Source: G963662605 sp963662605 (GTDB taxonomy: Bacteria; Bacteroidota; Ignavibacteria; Ignavibacteriales; Ignavibacteriaceae). Taken from it: a stretch of DNA of 64,000 bases. Made by a program: the position numbers and the translations under genes. The stretch spans positions 2,232,001 to 2,296,000 of the forward strand of contig OY759785.1 of assembly GCA_963662605.1 (NCBI GenBank). The letters are read 5' to 3'. This document shows positions 53,553 through 62,446 of this stretch, in pieces. Under the pieces are notes generated by a model that was not told where the DNA came from, did no database searches, and saw only the letters and a program-made list of their open reading frames with translations. Numbering within the stretch: position 1 is the first letter of the stretch; each line of letters begins with the position of its first letter.

Positions 53553-55669
53553 TGCAGCTCGAGACATTTAAGTATGATAATACCATTGTCCGCAAGTTCA
53601 CTATAGCTACCGCTGTTTGGGGAATAGTGGGTATGCTGGTTGGTGTATTCATCGCCACACAATTATTTGTTCCAGCGTTGAATCTCGGTATTCCGTATAC
53701 CACGTTCAGCAGACTGCGTCCGCTGCATACAAACGCGGTGATATTCGCTTTTGTCGGTAATGGAATCTTTATGGGATTTTATTACATGATCCAAAGACTC
53801 TGCAAAGCGAGAATTTATAGTGACCTGCTTTCAAACATTCACTTCTGGGGCTGGCAGCTGATTATCGTATCTGCTGTGATTAGTCTCCCGTTAGGATATA
53901 CGACAAGCAAAGAATATGCTGAGTTGGAGTGGCCAATTGATCTCATGATTGCTGTTGTCTGGGTTATATTCGGCATTAACCTCATCGGCACTTTAATGAA
54001 GCGGCGCGAAAAACACATGTACGTCGCTATCTGGTTCATGATAGCCACAGTTGTGACCGTCGCAGTGCTTCATATTGTCAATTCCATTGAGCTTCCCGTT
54101 AGTTTTATGAAAAGTTATCCCGTGTATGCGGGCGTGCAGGATGCACTTGTACAATGGTGGTATGGGCATAATGCGGTAGCATTCTTCCTCACGACTCCTT
54201 ATCTCGGATTGATGTACTATTACCTGCCAAAAGCAGCCAATCGTCCCGTTTATTCATACAGACTTTCTATTATCCACTTCTGGTCGTTGATATTTATTTA
54301 TATCTGGGCAGGTCCGCATCACTTGTTATATAGTGCGTTACCGGATTGGGCTCAATCTCTCGGTACCGTCTTTTCTATCATGCTTATCGCGCCATCCTGG
54401 GGAGGTATGATAAACGGACTATTGACTCTGCGAGGTGCATGGGATAAAGTCCGTGAAGATGCAGTATTAAAATTCATGGTTGTTGCTATAACTGCATATG
54501 GCATGGCTACATTCGAAGGCCCGATGTTGTCATTGAAGAATGTAAATGCGTTAGCTCATTTCACGGATTGGATTATTGCTCACGTGCATGTTGGTGCTTT
54601 GGGCTGGAATGGCTTTCTCACTTTCGGTATTCTTTATTGGTTAGTGCCGAGACTTTATAATACTCAATTGTATTCTAAAAAGCTTGCGAACTTTCACTTC
54701 TGGATAGGGTTTCTTGGAATCGTGTTCTACGTCGTAGCGCTTTATTGGGCTGGTTTGACACAGTCGCTCATGTGGAAGCAATTCACTCCGGAAGGAACAC
54801 TGCAATACCCGAATTTTCTTGAAACGGTTTTACAAATTGTCCCGATGTACATTATCCGCGCAATAGGCGGAACCTTGTATTTGTCCGGCGTTGTAGTTAT
54901 GGTATACAATCTGGTTAAGACAGCAAAGCAGGGGAAATTTATTAGAGAAGAAGAGGCTCAAGCTGCTCCATTAATCAAAGAAACCGGTGAGAAGAAAAGT
55001 CATCACTGGTTGGAAAGTAAACCGATTCAGTTCACCATACTATCATTAGTAGCTGTCTTAATAGGCGGTCTTGTTGAAATGGTGCCGACGTTTCTGATTA
55101 AAACCAATATCCCTACGATAGCAGCAGTGAAGCCTTATACTCCACTGGAGTTGCAGGGTAGAGATGTTTATATTGCACAGGGCTGCAATTCCTGCCATTC
55201 CCAGTTAGTACGGCCATTCCGTTCTGAAACGGAAAGATATGGAGAATACTCAAAAGCAGGTGAATTCGTTTACGATCATCCGTTCTTATGGGGTTCAAAA
55301 CGAACAGGCCCCGATCTTATGAGAGAAGGAAAGAAATATCCGAATCTTTGGCATTATCATCATATGATTGACCCGCGGCGTATGTCTCCGGGCTCAATAA
55401 TGCCGCCATACCCGTGGCTTGAGAAGGATTATATTGATGTTGCTTCGACTCCTAAGAAAATATCCGCAATGAGAACCTTAGGAGTTCCTTATCCCGTTGG
55501 TTATGAAGATCAAGCTATAAGCGATTTATGGAAACAGGCAAACGTGATAGCATTGGATTTGCAAAAATCCGGTATACCGATTGAAAACAACAGGCAGCTG
55601 ATCGCTTTGATCGCTTATCTGCAAAGATTAGGTACGGACATTAAAGCCAAAGAACAGATGGTGAAATAA
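53552..55669 (+). CDS. ccoNO: Fused cbb3-type cytochrome c oxidase subunits I and II (CcoN-CcoO)
   Basis: Core of a high-affinity terminal oxidase, 705 residues. The CcoN part (about 1-470) has at least twelve membrane helices with heme and CuB histidines in RPLHTNAVIFAF, WWYGHNAVAFFL, WAGPHHLLYSALPDW and DWIIAHVHVGALGWNG. A linker and one helix lead to the CcoO part (about 500-705), with one c-type heme site GCNSCHSQLVRPF and GTKRTGPDL-like GSKRTGPDLMREG. The subunits are separate in proteobacteria and fused in many Bacteroidota. ATG 53552 was chosen, with GAGGAG 8 nt upstream; TTG 53549 is the alternative. Confidence 0.95.
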   Translation: MQLETFKYDNTIVRKFTIATAVWGIVGMLVGVFIATQLFVPALNLGIPYTTFSRLRPLHTNAVIFAFVGNGIFMGFYYMIQRLCKARIYSDLLSNIHFWGWQLIIVSAVISLPLGYTTSKEYAELEWPIDLMIAVVWVIFGINLIGTLMKRREKHMYVAIWFMIATVVTVAVLHIVNSIELPVSFMKSYPVYAGVQDALVQWWYGHNAVAFFLTTPYLGLMYYYLPKAANRPVYSYRLSIIHFWSLIFIYIWAGPHHLLYSALPDWAQSLGTVFSIMLIAPSWGGMINGLLTLRGAWDKVREDAVLKFMVVAITAYGMATFEGPMLSLKNVNALAHFTDWIIAHVHVGALGWNGFLTFGILYWLVPRLYNTQLYSKKLANFHFWIGFLGIVFYVVALYWAGLTQSLMWKQFTPEGTLQYPNFLETVLQIVPMYIIRAIGGTLYLSGVVVMVYNLVKTAKQGKFIREEEAQAAPLIKETGEKKSHHWLESKPIQFTILSLVAVLIGGLVEMVPTFLIKTNIPTIAAVKPYTPLELQGRDVYIAQGCNSCHSQLVRPFRSETERYGEYSKAGEFVYDHPFLWGSKRTGPDLMREGKKYPNLWHYHHMIDPRRMSPGSIMPPYPWLEKDYIDVASTPKKISAMRTLGVPYPVGYEDQAISDLWKQANVIALDLQKSGIPIENNRQLIALIAYLQRLGTDIKAKEQMVK

Positions 55670-55670
55670 T

Positions 55671-55865
55671 ATGATAAGTAATTATTTATCCGCTATTAAA
55701 GGCGTAGAAATATTTCCGATTATTTCTCTGGTACTGTTCTTTCTGGTGTTTTTGATTGCATCCGTATGGGTGATGCGGTTGAAAAAGGACTATATCCGGA
55801 CGATGTCGGAATTACCATTAACAGATATTTCGGAATTAGATGCGAAGGATAAGAACGATGAGTAA
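55671..55865 (+). CDS. ccoQ: CcoQ-like small subunit of cbb3 oxidase
   Basis: A 64-residue single-span membrane protein (EIFPIISLVLFFLVFLIASV) with a charged tail, located exactly where CcoQ is encoded between CcoO and CcoP. Sequence conservation in this family is low, so position carries much of the weight. It starts 1 nt after the ccoNO stop and overlaps the ccoP start. Confidence 0.82.
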   Translation: MISNYLSAIKGVEIFPIISLVLFFLVFLIASVWVMRLKKDYIRTMSELPLTDISELDAKDKNDE

Positions 55866-56718
55866 AACAACGAATATATTTTTTCGTTTATTGATTATTA
55901 TACTGTTTGGCTCAACTCCGGTTTTCGGACAGACGACAAATGCTCCTGTTGATGTTTTGCAGGTGTTCACTGTCGGTGTAATTATTTTCTTTATCCTTGT
56001 TCTTTTGGTATTACTTGCGCTGGTATTATATCATGGATTTATCGAATCAGGTACACCATATGCCCTTAAACTATGGGAGCAGGTAAGTCAGAAATTAACT
56101 TTGGCAACCCCGATTGACAAGGAAGATACTATCGTCCTTGAACATGAATTCGACGGTATCAGGGAATTGGATAACGTTCTGCCACCATGGTGGAAATATC
56201 TTTTCTATGCCTCTATCGTATTCGCCGTTGTCTATCTGCTGGATTACCACGTGCTCAATATCAGCCCGACATCCGAAGCCGAATATAGAGGTGAAATTCA
56301 AGCCGCAGAACTTCAGCGTGCTGAATTAATGGGCAGTGGTGCATTGATTACGGAAAAGACTGTTACTTTGTTGACCGATCAGATCGCAGTTGCATCGGGA
56401 AGCGAGACATTCAAGAAAAATTGCGTTGCATGCCATGGTGCGAAAGCAGAAGGTTTGGTTGGACCGAATTTAACTGATGATTTCTGGATTCACGGCGGCG
56501 GAATAAAGAATATATTTACGACTATTACCAATGGAGTGCCTGATAAGGGCATGTTAAGCTGGAAAACTCAGCTTAAACCAAAAGAAATTCAGGAAGTTGC
56601 AAGCTACGTTATTAGTTTGCATGGAACGAATCCACCCAACGCGAAGCCGCCTCAAGGTACCAAGTGGAGCGAATCAAGTGACAGCACTAAGTCTGCACAA
56701 GGCGAAGCTAAACTGTAA
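55858..56718 (+). CDS. ccoP: cbb3 oxidase subunit III, mono-heme CcoP
   Basis: Membrane-anchored cytochrome c passing electrons to the oxidase. The 286-residue protein has a signal-like first helix, a second helix (about 35-60), the PPWWKYLFYASIVFAVVYLLDY helix typical of FixP (starting near residue 110), and a single heme c motif CVACH (about residue 190) with the methionine ligand in KGMLSWKTQL. Proteobacterial CcoP has two hemes; here only one is present. The ATG at 55858 overlaps ccoQ; an earlier in-frame ATG at 55840 would add MRRIRT. Confidence 0.93.
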   Translation: MSKTTNIFFRLLIIILFGSTPVFGQTTNAPVDVLQVFTVGVIIFFILVLLVLLALVLYHGFIESGTPYALKLWEQVSQKLTLATPIDKEDTIVLEHEFDGIRELDNVLPPWWKYLFYASIVFAVVYLLDYHVLNISPTSEAEYRGEIQAAELQRAELMGSGALITEKTVTLLTDQIAVASGSETFKKNCVACHGAKAEGLVGPNLTDDFWIHGGGIKNIFTTITNGVPDKGMLSWKTQLKPKEIQEVASYVISLHGTNPPNAKPPQGTKWSESSDSTKSAQGEAKL

Positions 56719-56742
56719 TCAGTAGTTCTAAGACAACACTAT

Positions 56743-58146
56743 ATGGAAAATTCCGGTAATTCAGAAGAGTTTCGAAATCGGATCTCGACCGTAAATGAAA
56801 AGGGTAAACGAGTATGGGTTTACCCACGTAAACCGAAAGGGAAGTTCCTGATTTCGCGGAGCTTCGTTGCGTATACTCTACTTCTACTTCTCTTTATCTT
56901 ACCATTCATTAAGTCCAACGGTCATCCGCTGTTTTTACTGAATATTTTTCAACGCCAGTTTATTCTTTTCGGTGTTGCATTCGGCCCGCAGGATTTTTAC
57001 CTCTTTGTTCTTGCTTTCATTGCAATGGTCATTTTTATTGTCTTGTTCACTGCAATCTACGGCAGAATATTTTGCGGCTGGGTATGCCCCCAAACCATAT
57101 TTATGGAGATGGTTTTCAGGAAAATTGAGTACTTCATTGAAGGTGATGCGTATCAGCAAAAGAAATTGAAAACTGCACCATGGGGCGCTACTAAAATAAT
57201 AAAGAAGGTTAGCAAACATTCCGTTTTTTTCGTTGTTTCATTTGTTATCGCCAATCTGTTGATGACATATCTGGTTGGCGTTGATATGCTTTTCAATGTA
57301 ATATCCCGACCTCCTATATATCATCTGACTGAATTTATCGCGGTATGCGGATTTTCCGGAGTATTCTATTTTGTATTTGCATTCTTCCGTGAGCAGGCTT
57401 GCACCATTGTTTGTCCATATGGACGACTTCAAGGCGTTTTATTAGACAAAAACTCATTAGTTGTGGCATATGATTATGTCCGTGGTGAGCCGCGGGGAAA
57501 ACTATTGAAGCGCGGCGAAAGCAAGGAAGGCGATTGTGTTGACTGCAATTTGTGTGTTGACGTATGTCCCACCGGTATTGATATTCGCAATGGCATTCAG
57601 CTTGAATGTGTTAACTGCACCGCCTGTATAGATGCCTGCGATGATGTGATGGTTAAAATTAATAAGCCAAAGGGATTGGTCGGATACAATTCGCTCAATG
57701 GTATTCAGGAAAGAAAGAAATTCACCATTACTCCACGAATCATAAGCTATTCGGCAGTACTTGTAATTCTCCTGACGATTCTCACTATTTTGTTTCTTAA
57801 CAGAACCGATTTCAGCATCAACATTCTCCGGACACCCGGAATGTTGTATCAGGATCAACCCGGCAATAAGATAAGTAATCTTTATAATCTATATATCGTA
57901 AATAAGAAGTTTGATGAATCCATCCTGACCTTGAAACTTTTAAACGCCGAAGGTGAAATCAAAATTCTTGGAGATGATCTGAAGGTAAAATCGCGACAGA
58001 CGTATGAGGGGCGGTTTATGATTGTACTCGATAAAACCAAACTGAAGAACAATTTATTGAATATACCGCTTGTTGTCGGAGTTTACGAGAACGATAAAAA
58101 AGTTGCCGAATTGACAACTTCATTTTTATCACATACCGGTGATTGA
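56743..58146 (+). CDS. ccoG: cbb3 oxidase assembly ferredoxin CcoG/FixG
   Basis: Membrane-bound iron-sulfur protein, a proposed cupric reductase in oxidase assembly. The 467 residues show several membrane helices, the CGWVCPQTIFMEMVFRKIE motif (about residue 108), CTIVCPYGRLQGVLLD, and a paired 4Fe-4S ferredoxin CVDCNLCVDVCPTGIDIRNG with CVNCTACIDACDDVM (about 265-300). The C-terminal 120 residues after a last helix form an Ig-like periplasmic domain, as usual for CcoG. 24-nt gap after ccoP. Confidence 0.95.
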   Translation: MENSGNSEEFRNRISTVNEKGKRVWVYPRKPKGKFLISRSFVAYTLLLLLFILPFIKSNGHPLFLLNIFQRQFILFGVAFGPQDFYLFVLAFIAMVIFIVLFTAIYGRIFCGWVCPQTIFMEMVFRKIEYFIEGDAYQQKKLKTAPWGATKIIKKVSKHSVFFVVSFVIANLLMTYLVGVDMLFNVISRPPIYHLTEFIAVCGFSGVFYFVFAFFREQACTIVCPYGRLQGVLLDKNSLVVAYDYVRGEPRGKLLKRGESKEGDCVDCNLCVDVCPTGIDIRNGIQLECVNCTACIDACDDVMVKINKPKGLVGYNSLNGIQERKKFTITPRIISYSAVLVILLTILTILFLNRTDFSINILRTPGMLYQDQPGNKISNLYNLYIVNKKFDESILTLKLLNAEGEIKILGDDLKVKSRQTYEGRFMIVLDKTKLKNNLLNIPLVVGVYENDKKVAELTTSFLSHTGD

Positions 58147-58178
58147 TATTGTTTATAAAACATAAAAGGTAATTGAAA

Positions 58179-58622
58179 ATGAAAGTTAACTGGGGTGCCG
58201 GAATATTGGCACTCATTATCGTATTTTTCATCATTATGGGCGTAATGGCGTATGTTGCATTCAATCAAAGGGTTGATCTGGTAACACAAAACTACTATGA
58301 AAAAGAGCTTAAATATCAGAACGACATAGCCAAACAGCAAAATGCAGTTGATTTGAAAAATCGCGTTCAGATAGAACAACTTCCCGGCAAATTAGCAATA
58401 ACATTTCCTATTGAAGAAGTCGGCACTAATATTTCCGGCGATGTTAGTTTTTACCGTGCGTCTAATCCCGGAGATGATATTCAATTCCGGCTTCAGGTTG
58501 ATTCAACCGGGAAATTCCAAATTCCTTTAACTCAGGTAAAAAAAGGGCTTTGGACTATTATCGTTAATTGGAATGCGCAAGGTCTTGATTATTTGACAAA
58601 ACAGAAACTTATATTAGAGTAG
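58179..58622 (+). CDS. ccoH: CcoH/FixH family assembly protein
   Basis: A 147-residue single-span membrane protein with a periplasmic beta domain, required for stable cbb3 oxidase. The N-terminus VNWGAGILALIIVFFIIMGV and the following TQNYYEKELKYQNDIAKQQNA are characteristic of FixH. The ATG at 58179 was preferred to TTG 58173 because AAGG is 9 nt upstream of the former and only 3 nt from the latter. Lies between ccoG and the SafE-like gene. Confidence 0.92.
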   Translation: MKVNWGAGILALIIVFFIIMGVMAYVAFNQRVDLVTQNYYEKELKYQNDIAKQQNAVDLKNRVQIEQLPGKLAITFPIEEVGTNISGDVSFYRASNPGDDIQFRLQVDSTGKFQIPLTQVKKGLWTIIVNWNAQGLDYLTKQKLILE

Positions 58623-58626
58623 TGCT

Positions 58627-59409
58627 ATGTTTACAATCGTCTTGGTAAGCGGTTTTTTACTTGGATTTTTAGGCAGTTTGCACTGTGTCGGTATGTGCGG
58701 ACCGATAATGCTTGCGTTACCTTTTAAAAGCAAATCACCTTACCGTTTTATTATCAAACGAATCTTGTATCATACAGGCCGTATAATGGTCTACACCACT
58801 TTTGGGCTTCTCGTAGGTTTATTGGGCGATAGGCTAAACTTTAACGGTATTCAGCATATTCTGACAATATCATCCGGTGTAGCACTTCTGGTTTTCGGCT
58901 TATTATCAATCTTCAAAGTAAACATCCTTGCGAAAATTACGTTCCTGGAACGTGTGTATATTTTTGTTAAAAACTTTCTCGGTAAATTCATTATTGGTGA
59001 TGGATTTCTTTCCGGATTTATGCTTGGCGTGTTAAACGGATTTTTACCATGCGGATTTGTTTATGTCGCTCTTGCGGGTGCAATAGCGTATTCCAGCACA
59101 TTTTATAGTCCATTATTTATGGTAGTGTTCGGTTTAGGTACCATGCCTGCTTTAATTCTCGTTTCGATATTACCAAGACTTATGAGTAAAAGAGTAGCAT
59201 TTAATTCGCAACGCTTGATTCCAGTATTCACAATCGTATTCGCAGTTTTGATAATATTACGCGGACTGAATCTCGGCATTCCTTTTTTAAGTCCGAACAT
59301 CAACAATAAACTTAGTATGAAAAAGAAAGTTGTTGAACAAGTCAAGGATGTGAAGCCGGTAGAAAAACCTGCTCCCGTATCAGAAGAAGAAGACGATTGC
59401 TGCAAATAA
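58627..59409 (+). CDS. SafE/UreH-like membrane protein of the cbb3 cluster
   Basis: A 260-residue protein with about six membrane helices of the DsbD/UreH-like transmembrane family, often next to ccoGHIS genes and named sulfite exporter TauE/SafE. It has LGFLGSLHCVGMCGPIMLAL at the N-terminus, with two cysteines in a CxxxC arrangement, and GVLNGFLPCGFVYVALAGA in the middle, where a third cysteine faces them. The tail ends in EEEDDCCK, a possible metal site. A role in copper or thiol supply for the oxidase is inferred from context. 4 nt after ccoH. Confidence 0.83.
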   Translation: MFTIVLVSGFLLGFLGSLHCVGMCGPIMLALPFKSKSPYRFIIKRILYHTGRIMVYTTFGLLVGLLGDRLNFNGIQHILTISSGVALLVFGLLSIFKVNILAKITFLERVYIFVKNFLGKFIIGDGFLSGFMLGVLNGFLPCGFVYVALAGAIAYSSTFYSPLFMVVFGLGTMPALILVSILPRLMSKRVAFNSQRLIPVFTIVFAVLIILRGLNLGIPFLSPNINNKLSMKKKVVEQVKDVKPVEKPAPVSEEEDDCCK

Positions 59410-59459
59410 TATTTCGTAAATTGGGGAGGAAATAAACGGTATTATTGAGAACCAATCAT

Positions 59460-59930
59460 ATGAAATATTATTTAATAGATGGGAATAATCTGATCGGGAA
59501 AATCCCGTCACTGCAAAGCATCCACAAAAAGGATCCTCAGGGTTCGCGTGAAAAACTCTATAATCTCATAACCGAATATTTCCGCTCCAAAAAGTGTGAC
59601 ATCATTATTTTTTTCGATGGTTTCGAAAAGACACCGTTACGTCATTCAAAAATTAAAGTTAACTATTCCGACTCCCGTACCGCTGATGATCATATCCGGA
59701 CATACATCACCAATTCAAGCTCTCGCTCTCAAATTGCACTAATAACCAGCGATGGCGCTCTCCGCAGCTTCGGTAAAAAATGCTCCTGTGAAGTGATACT
59801 GAGTGAAGATTTCGCGGAATTGTTGATTAAAGGTCAGGAAAAAGATACGGAAAAAGAAAAAATTAATTCGTTGTCGGGTTCAAATGCAGAATTTATTAAG
59901 TTATTTAGTCAAAAAAATAAATTATCCTGA
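59460..59930 (+). CDS. YacP-like NYN domain protein, probable RNase
   Basis: A 156-residue PIN-like NYN domain protein. The N-terminal YYLIDGNNLIG and the IIFFDG strand carry the acidic residues of the active site, with DSRTADDHIRTYI and LITSDGALRSFGKKC completing the family pattern (YacP/Rae1-like). Related Rae1 cleaves mRNA on ribosomes, so RNA processing is plausible. The ATG at 59460 was chosen; the open frame extends to a TTG at 59445 without a better signal. Not obviously part of the oxidase operon. Confidence 0.82.
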   Translation: MKYYLIDGNNLIGKIPSLQSIHKKDPQGSREKLYNLITEYFRSKKCDIIIFFDGFEKTPLRHSKIKVNYSDSRTADDHIRTYITNSSSRSQIALITSDGALRSFGKKCSCEVILSEDFAELLIKGQEKDTEKEKINSLSGSNAEFIKLFSQKNKLS

Positions 59931-59941
59931 ATTGAACTCCG

Positions 59942-61405
59942 ATGTATGAATATTCAAATCCAAGACTCCACAAAATATTTCTCGTGATATTGCTTTATGT
60001 TTTGTTCGGTAATATGCCTGCACAAGTATTCCATTCCGTTCACCAGGAGCAAGCTCAACAGTTCAGGAGTACACCACAATTACCAACGACCCAGCAGCCG
60101 AACAATTATTTTAAATCAAAAGCGGCTAAGAGTAATTCTATTATATTCGGTTATTTGCCTGATTGGGGCTATCCGTATACGAAATCGTATTTGCGTTATG
60201 ATATTTTAACCCATATCGCTGTTTTTGATTTCCAAGCCGATAGTACAGGTGCAATGACTAATCCTCTGAATTGGCCGTGGACTGATGTCATCACTCTTTC
60301 ACATCAAAATGATGTTAAAGTCATTATGTGTGTATCAAATTTTTCTGCTGCCTCAATTCATGTCTTAATGAATTCTGCCACCTATAAAACTGCTTTCTTC
60401 TCCAATATTATGAAAATCATCACCGCCAACAATCTGGACGGGGTAAATATTGACTTTGAAGGCATTTATCAGGAAGATCAGGGCAGTGTGCTAAATGCTT
60501 TCATGGGGGACTTGGCAGCATATGTCAAAGGTCAAAAGCCGGGAACGGAAATATCGTTTGCAGGTCCTGCTATAACTTCAAACTACTATTACCTTATGGG
60601 TCTCGCAAACGTGTGTGATTATATTTTTATCATGGCGTATAATTATCACGGTTCTTGGAGTACGACCACGGGCGGTAGTGCACCATTGACAGGCGGTTCA
60701 TATAATGTTACCAACACAATGAACGTACAATACGGCAGTGTTACGACAAATGCACCACAGAAATTAATATTAGGATTGCCGTATTACGGCGCCCGATGGA
60801 ATACGACAACTAACGCAGAATATTCATCTGTACGGAAGTTCATTACCTATACTTTGTATGCTGATGATGCCGTGAGTGCTCAAACCGCAGGAGTTAAATG
60901 GTGTTCCGGTGAACAAGTGCCTTGGTATGTTACTACGGCGGATACAGGATATACTCAGACTTGGTTTGACAGCGATTCCAGTTTGGGATTAAAATTCAAA
61001 TATGCACTTTCAAAAAATTACGGCGGTGTCGGAATATGGGCACTTGGATATGACCGGGATAGATCAGAACTGTGGAATAAATTATATGAGATATTTTATG
61101 AACCGAATTCCGTAAATGATGAGCAGATATCGAAAGGAAATAAGGGCTTCCGGTTAAATCAAAATTATCCGAATCCTTTTAACCCATCTACGACCATTGT
61201 TTTTAGTTTATCTGTTACAGCAAGCATAAGTATCGAAGTGTATGATGTAATGGGCAGGGAAATTACTACTTTAGCGAATAGGCAGTTTAGTGCCGGCTCA
61301 CATACGGTACAATTTAATGGGAACAATTTCCCAACCGGACTATATACGGCAGTTTTAACCTGCAATAGCAAGCGGGAAACCATCAAAATGCTTTTAGTGA
61401 AATAG
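59942..61405 (+). CDS. Glycoside hydrolase family 18 protein with T9SS sorting domain
   Basis: A secreted chitinase-like enzyme, 487 residues. A signal sequence (about 11-28) is followed by a GH18 barrel starting SIIFGYLPDWGYPY, with the catalytic DGVNIDFEG (the DxxDxDxE pattern complete, about residue 162) and IMAYNYHGSWS. The chain ends in a type A T9SS domain (RLNQNYPNPFNPSTTIVFSL ... VYDVMGREITTL ... GLYTAVLTC). Substrate could be chitin or peptidoglycan-derived amino sugars; the short 350-residue barrel resembles spore-cortex and peptidoglycan-type GH18 as much as chitinases. Convergent with galE, only 4 nt apart. Confidence 0.9.
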   Translation: MYEYSNPRLHKIFLVILLYVLFGNMPAQVFHSVHQEQAQQFRSTPQLPTTQQPNNYFKSKAAKSNSIIFGYLPDWGYPYTKSYLRYDILTHIAVFDFQADSTGAMTNPLNWPWTDVITLSHQNDVKVIMCVSNFSAASIHVLMNSATYKTAFFSNIMKIITANNLDGVNIDFEGIYQEDQGSVLNAFMGDLAAYVKGQKPGTEISFAGPAITSNYYYLMGLANVCDYIFIMAYNYHGSWSTTTGGSAPLTGGSYNVTNTMNVQYGSVTTNAPQKLILGLPYYGARWNTTTNAEYSSVRKFITYTLYADDAVSAQTAGVKWCSGEQVPWYVTTADTGYTQTWFDSDSSLGLKFKYALSKNYGGVGIWALGYDRDRSELWNKLYEIFYEPNSVNDEQISKGNKGFRLNQNYPNPFNPSTTIVFSLSVTASISIEVYDVMGREITTLANRQFSAGSHTVQFNGNNFPTGLYTAVLTCNSKRETIKMLLVK

Positions 61406-61409
61406 CCGT

Positions 61410-62375
61410 TCAGTATTTGGGGGATTTCCGCCAGTTGTAGGCGGAGGTAATGATGTCTTCAATGGAGTTTTTAGGAACCCAGCCTAATTCTTTTCTTATT
61501 TTACTTGAAGAAGCTACCAATCGCGCCGGGTCGCCAGGTCTTGGTGGACAAGTTTTTTGTGAGATTTTAGTTTTATATAGTCGTTCTGCTGTTTGAATTA
61601 TGTCCAGAACGGAATAGCCTTCATCAGATCCGATATTGTAGGATGAATTTCTCGCTATCTCAAATTTCTTCAACGATAATACTAAAGCCTGAGCAATGTC
61701 TTCAACGTGAATATAATCACGTACACCACTGCCGTCATGAGTAGGGAATGAATCGCCGTAAACATACATTGTATCGCGCTTTCCCAACAGGCAATCGGTA
61801 ACCAAAGGTATCAAATGTGTCTCGCTCGCACGGGATTCTCCTTTTGTTTCCGATGCACCGGCAGCGCAAAAAAACCTGAAGGCTACAAATTCCATTTTCT
61901 TTGTATCGGCAATATCCCGGAGAATCTCTTCTAAAAACAGCTTCGACTTACCGTAGGGATTAATCGGTATGCACGGATGTGATTCATTTATTGGAGTTTG
62001 AGTGGGTTCGCCGTAGACAGCCGCTGAAGAGGAAAATATGAATTTTGGCACAGAATATTTTACCATCTGATCAAGCAGTGTTAGAGTATTTTTAATATTG
62101 TTATCGTAATACTCAAGGGGATTAATAACAGAATCTGGAACACTTGATGAAGCGGCTAAGTGTATAACTGCGTCAATCGCATTGTTTTCAAAAATGCCCC
62201 GAAGTAAAGCCTCATCGCCGTAACTTCCGTTGAAAAAAGGCATATTGGCAGGGATGCTTTGTATATTACCTTCGCTTAAATCATCCAGAAGGAGTAATTC
62301 GTTATCATCTTCGGCCAATGCTTCAACTAAAACGCTTCCTATATAACCGGCCGCTCCGGTAACCAATATTTTCAA
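61410..62375 (-). CDS. galE: UDP-glucose 4-epimerase
   Basis: NAD-dependent epimerase of nucleotide sugars, 321 residues, extended short-chain dehydrogenase fold. Seen are the Rossmann motif MKILVTGAAGYIGSVLVEAL, DDLSEGN, the catalytic serine/threonine region IFSSSAAVYGEP and YGKSK (about residue 145), then RDYIHVEDIAQA and YNIGSDEGYSV. These place it with GalE, though substrate range (UDP-Glc or UDP-GlcNAc) cannot be told. It lies 71 nt downstream of the truncated barrel gene on the same strand. Confidence 0.92.
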   Translation of the reverse strand: MKILVTGAAGYIGSVLVEALAEDDNELLLLDDLSEGNIQSIPANMPFFNGSYGDEALLRGIFENNAIDAVIHLAASSSVPDSVINPLEYYDNNIKNTLTLLDQMVKYSVPKFIFSSSAAVYGEPTQTPINESHPCIPINPYGKSKLFLEEILRDIADTKKMEFVAFRFFCAAGASETKGESRASETHLIPLVTDCLLGKRDTMYVYGDSFPTHDGSGVRDYIHVEDIAQALVLSLKKFEIARNSSYNIGSDEGYSVLDIIQTAERLYKTKISQKTCPPRPGDPARLVASSSKIRKELGWVPKNSIEDIITSAYNWRKSPKY

Positions 62376-62446
62376 TTACAATTCCATGCTAAATGATCTT
62401 AAAAATCTCTTATTAATATAAAAAATAAATCATTAACATTTAAAAA

